From: Oscillospiraceae bacterium
Lineage (GTDB): Bacteria; Bacillota; Clostridia; Oscillospirales; Ruminococcaceae
DNA length: 7,354 nucleotides
Reading direction: 5' to 3'
Assembly (NCBI GenBank): GCA_017544185.1
Contig: JAFYEQ010000364.1
Coordinates: forward strand, 1-7,354
The position numbers were made by a program, and so were the translations under genes. Of this stretch, positions 5,079-7,354 are shown in pieces (within the stretch, counting starts at the first letter, position 1; every line of letters starts with the position of its first letter). A model generated the notes under the pieces. It worked only from the letters and a program-made list of their open reading frames with translations. It was not told the origin of the DNA and did no database searches.

Positions 5079-5105
5079 GGGCTCCGCAGGAGACCATGCC
5101 CCTAC
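5079..5105 (-). repeat. Second GTAGGGGC-type hairpin repeat, minus orientation
   Basis: On the minus strand the unit begins GTAGGGGC (complement of 5098-5105) and ends GCCC, like the unit at 2739-2764. Between them GGTCTCC and GGAGCC (complement of 5095-5080) form a stem with one bulge and a 3-nt loop. The surrounding pyrimidine-rich DNA at about 5131-5183 holds several CTCTC/TCAAC pieces. It lies in the divergent intergenic region before the GH31 gene. Confidence 0.5.
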
Positions 5106-5209
5106 CGTTGGAGATGGTAACGACATATGATCGTTCTCTTCATCTTGACTCTCCGCTCTCAACGTTCAACTCTCCCATAGCTCTTAACTTATAAAAAGGT
5201 GACTGCGAT

Positions 5210-7159
5210 ATGATAACAAAAACAGATACTTCTCTTACTATACACAACGGTGATGAGACCATACGCATCGAGGCCTGGGGGAAGGGGATCCGCGTAAGGA
5301 TCGTGCCCTGCGGTGAGATCCCCGATCTTAAGTGGGCCCTCGATGAGGACGTGCCCGTGTCCGACGTGACAGTATGCGACGATCATGTAGACAACGGCGG
5401 TATGCGGTGCATACTTGAGAACGGTGCGCTGCGGTTCGTGCGCATGGCAGACGATACCGTCGTGCTCGCCGAGAAGACCTACCCATGGGCGCTCCACAAG
5501 CGGGGCAGGACACTGCATCCCCTCAGCGGCAACAGCTTCTCCGCGGAGATAGTGTTCGAGAGCTATGAGGATGAGCACCTGCACGGTATGGGACAGTACC
5601 GTGACGCGGTGTATGACCTGAAGGGCGCATCGCTGGAGCTCTCCCCGCGAAATTCCCAGATATCCGTGCCCTTCCTGCTGTCGTCACGGGGCTATGGCTT
5701 TTTATGGAACGACCCGTCCATAGGCCGCGCCACCTTCGCCACCAACGGCACCACATGGAGCACCCGCTCCACAAGATGCGTGGATATGTGGGTCACCATA
5801 GGAGACACCCCCTCCCAGATCCTGCAGAACTACTCACAGGTCATAGGCAGGCCCTCTCCCCTCCCCGATGATCTCCTGGGGCTGTGGCAGTGCAAGCTCA
5901 GATACCGCACACAGCAGGAGGTGCTTGACGTTGCCCATGAGTATGCAAAGCGCGGCATCAAGCCCGACGTGATCGTGATCGACTTCTTCCACTGGGACTA
6001 TCAGGGGGACTGGGACTTCGACAGGAAGTACTGGCCCGACCCCAAGGCCATGGTGGACGAGCTGAACGATATGGGCATACGTGTCATGGTATCGGTATGG
6101 CCCACGGTGGACGAGCGCTCCAAGAACTACCGTGCCTTCAGGGACAACGGCTTTTTGATACGCACCGACCGTGGACAGGATATCACCATGGACTTCTTCG
6201 GCAAGATGCGCTTCTTCGACGCTACCGGTCCGGAGGCCCGAAAGTTCGGGTACGGTCTGCTGAAGAGCAGCTACGGCAGCTATGGCATCGATCTTTTCTG
6301 GCTCGACGAGGCAGAGCCCGAGTATTCGGTATACGACTACGACCACTACAGGCAGTACATCGGCAGCACCCTTGAAACAGGCAACTTCTATCCCCGATGC
6401 CACGCACAGATGATCTATGACGGACAGAAGGCGGACGGTAAGGATAGCCCCCTCAGTCTGATACGCTGCGCATGGGTGGGCAGCTGCAAGCTGGGCGCAC
6501 TGGTATGGAGCGGCGATATAGAGAGTTCCTTCCGCGAGATGCGCGTGCAGCTGATCAACGGGCTGAATATGGGCGTAGCGGGCATACCCTGGTGGATCAG
6601 CGACACAGGCGGCTTCTACAACGGTAATATCGAAGATCCCGTGTTCAAGGAACTGCTGGTACGCTGGTATCAGTGGGCGGTGTATATGCCCATACTGCGT
6701 ATGCACGGTGACCGTCAGCCTAATATGGGATCGCTGGAGAAGGATACCGACCACGGCGGCGGCTTCTGCTCCTCGGGCGCCGGCAATGAGCTGTGGAGCT
6801 ACGGCGAGGACGTATACGCCATACTCAAGAAATATCTGGACGTGCGCGAGAGCCTCAAGCCCTATATATCCGAGACCGCAGCCGAGACCGTGCGCACGGG
6901 TCTCCCCATGATGAGGGCCATGTTCCTGGAGTTCCCCGAGGATGAGGGATGCTATGGTCTGTGCGACCAGTATATGTTCGGATCTAGGTATCTCGTAGCT
7001 CCCGTCACCGAGTACGGCGCAAGACAGCGCAGGGTATACCTTCCCAAGGGACGCTGGCTCAGCAGCGATGGCACCGTGGTACAGAGCAGCGGCAGGAACT
7101 ACGCCGTACCCGCACCCTTAGATCTGATACCCGTGTTCGAGAGGCTTCGTGAGGACTGA
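5210..7159 (+). CDS. Intracellular GH31 glycoside hydrolase, probably alpha-xylosidase or alpha-glucosidase
   Basis: AAGGTG at 5196-5201, 8 nt before the ATG, supports the start. The protein has 649 residues. Residues about 1-215 form the N-terminal beta-sandwich of GH31 enzymes. Residues about 220-540 form the catalytic barrel, with VIVIDFFHW (254-262), the nucleophile region DLFWLDEAEPE (361-371, Asp366), WSGDIES (433-439, Asp436 as acid/base), IPWWISDTGGF (459-469) and RMHGDR (497-502). A beta-domain follows to the end. GH31 enzymes release alpha-linked glucose or xylose with retention of configuration. The WLDxxEP form is seen in many alpha-xylosidases, whereas bacterial YicI has a different context, so alpha-xylosidase on imported xyloglucan-type oligosaccharides is a reasonable but unproved choice. 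There is no signal peptide, so the enzyme is cytoplasmic. No transporter or regulator precedes it; the next gene starts at its stop codon, implying coupled expression. No convincing -35/-10 pair is seen upstream. Confidence 0.93.
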   Translation: MITKTDTSLTIHNGDETIRIEAWGKGIRVRIVPCGEIPDLKWALDEDVPVSDVTVCDDHVDNGGMRCILENGALRFVRMADDTVVLAEKTYPWALHKRGRTLHPLSGNSFSAEIVFESYEDEHLHGMGQYRDAVYDLKGASLELSPRNSQISVPFLLSSRGYGFLWNDPSIGRATFATNGTTWSTRSTRCVDMWVTIGDTPSQILQNYSQVIGRPSPLPDDLLGLWQCKLRYRTQQEVLDVAHEYAKRGIKPDVIVIDFFHWDYQGDWDFDRKYWPDPKAMVDELNDMGIRVMVSVWPTVDERSKNYRAFRDNGFLIRTDRGQDITMDFFGKMRFFDATGPEARKFGYGLLKSSYGSYGIDLFWLDEAEPEYSVYDYDHYRQYIGSTLETGNFYPRCHAQMIYDGQKADGKDSPLSLIRCAWVGSCKLGALVWSGDIESSFREMRVQLINGLNMGVAGIPWWISDTGGFYNGNIEDPVFKELLVRWYQWAVYMPILRMHGDRQPNMGSLEKDTDHGGGFCSSGAGNELWSYGEDVYAILKKYLDVRESLKPYISETAAETVRTGLPMMRAMFLEFPEDEGCYGLCDQYMFGSRYLVAPVTEYGARQRRVYLPKGRWLSSDGTVVQSSGRNYAVPAPLDLIPVFERLRED

Positions 7160-7161
7160 TG

Positions 7162-7354
7162 ATGACCAAACGTTTCAGCGTGATATATGCCCTTTCCTTC
7201 CTGTGCGTACTGCCGCTGACCTACGCACGTCCCTTCGTCACGGCGCGGACATGGGCGGATGTGATACTCGTGTTCTCCGCTTGCTGCGGCGTATACGAGC
7301 TGGTGTACATCCTGTGGCTGCGGAGAAAGGACGGCGTGTCTCTCGGCAGGGCGA
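7162..7354 (+). CDS. Membrane protein, N-terminal fragment (runs off the window)
   Basis: The frame is open from the GH31 stop to the window end and encodes about 64 residues starting MTKRFSVIYALSFL. Two Met codons are possible. The one at 7159 overlaps the GH31 TGA (ATGA); the one at 7162 is 7 nt from GAGG (7151-7154) and is preferred. Two hydrophobic segments are visible: about residues 5-21 (FSVIYALSFLCVLPLTY) and about 33-51 (ADVILVFSACCGVYELVYI). The second is followed by a basic RRKDG turn, so the segment ends are probably cytoplasmic. The family is not recognisable from this fragment. Overlap with the GH31 gene points to translational coupling, which may hint at a glycan-related or simply co-transcribed role. 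Confidence 0.75.
   Translation, partial: MTKRFSVIYALSFLCVLPLTYARPFVTARTWADVILVFSACCGVYELVYILWLRRKDGVSLGRA

Noticed and set aside
5025..5126. ATGTCGTT and AACGACAT as inverted ends of a second mobile element
   Set aside because: An 8-bp inverted match 86 bp apart is close to chance for this intergenic length and has no supporting flanks.
5189..5195. TTATAAA before the GH31 gene as a -10 box
   Set aside because: It directly abuts the ribosome binding site, so a start 7 nt downstream would remove the Shine-Dalgarno from the mRNA.
5834..6754. Minus-strand 306-codon open frame opposite the GH31 gene
   Set aside because: Shadow of the GH31 catalytic barrel; no recognisable domain or ribosome binding site.

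Overview
The window looks like chromosomal DNA from a Gram-positive gut or rumen bacterium of the Clostridia, most like Ruminococcus (Oscillospiraceae). The reasons are strong AGGAGG-type ribosome binding sites, a clean sigma-A promoter (TTGACA-17-TATCAT), a secreted BspA-like leucine-rich-repeat protein with chitobiase/FN3-associated-type repeats, an intracellular GH31 glycosidase, and codon use rich in C-ending codons together with frequent ATA (Ile) and AGG (Arg). The genus is an inference from protein style; no rRNA or other marker is present.

Layout. Positions 1-599 hold the 3' end of a surface-type repeat protein. 668-2557 hold a complete, signal-peptide-bearing paralogue with ten leucine-rich repeats on an exact 23-residue period, followed by the same kind of C-terminal beta-repeats. 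2558-2892 is a gene-free stretch packed with structure: a 12-bp duplication across the stop codon, a perfect 12-bp hairpin, and a 239-bp MITE-like element with 13-bp perfect inverted ends that contains a G-rich heptamer array, 13-bp direct repeats and a stem-loop. 2893-3123 encodes a small ribbon-helix-helix-like protein. It converges, with only 3 nt between stops, on a minus-strand two-gene unit: a macrodomain-HTH fusion (4945 to 3845) followed by a MIDAS-containing vWA protein (3765 to 3127). 4946-5209 is the divergent intergenic region, with the macrodomain gene's promoter and a second copy of a GTAGGGGC-type hairpin repeat. 5210-7159 encodes a cytoplasmic GH31 enzyme, probably an alpha-xylosidase or alpha-glucosidase. 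At its end a small membrane-protein gene begins and runs off the window.

How the parts may work together. The two repeat proteins are probably a tandem duplication acting at the cell surface. The GH31 enzyme lacks a signal peptide, so it would act on oligosaccharides after import. The most interesting unit is the macrodomain-HTH/vWA pair. It has one strong extended -10 promoter overlapped by an 11-bp tandem repeat that could be an operator. A long inverted repeat in the 79-nt gap pairs the vWA gene's Shine-Dalgarno sequence in any read-through transcript. This suggests a regulated ADP-ribose-related module with separately controlled expression of the vWA partner; that is inference and not a described system that I can name.
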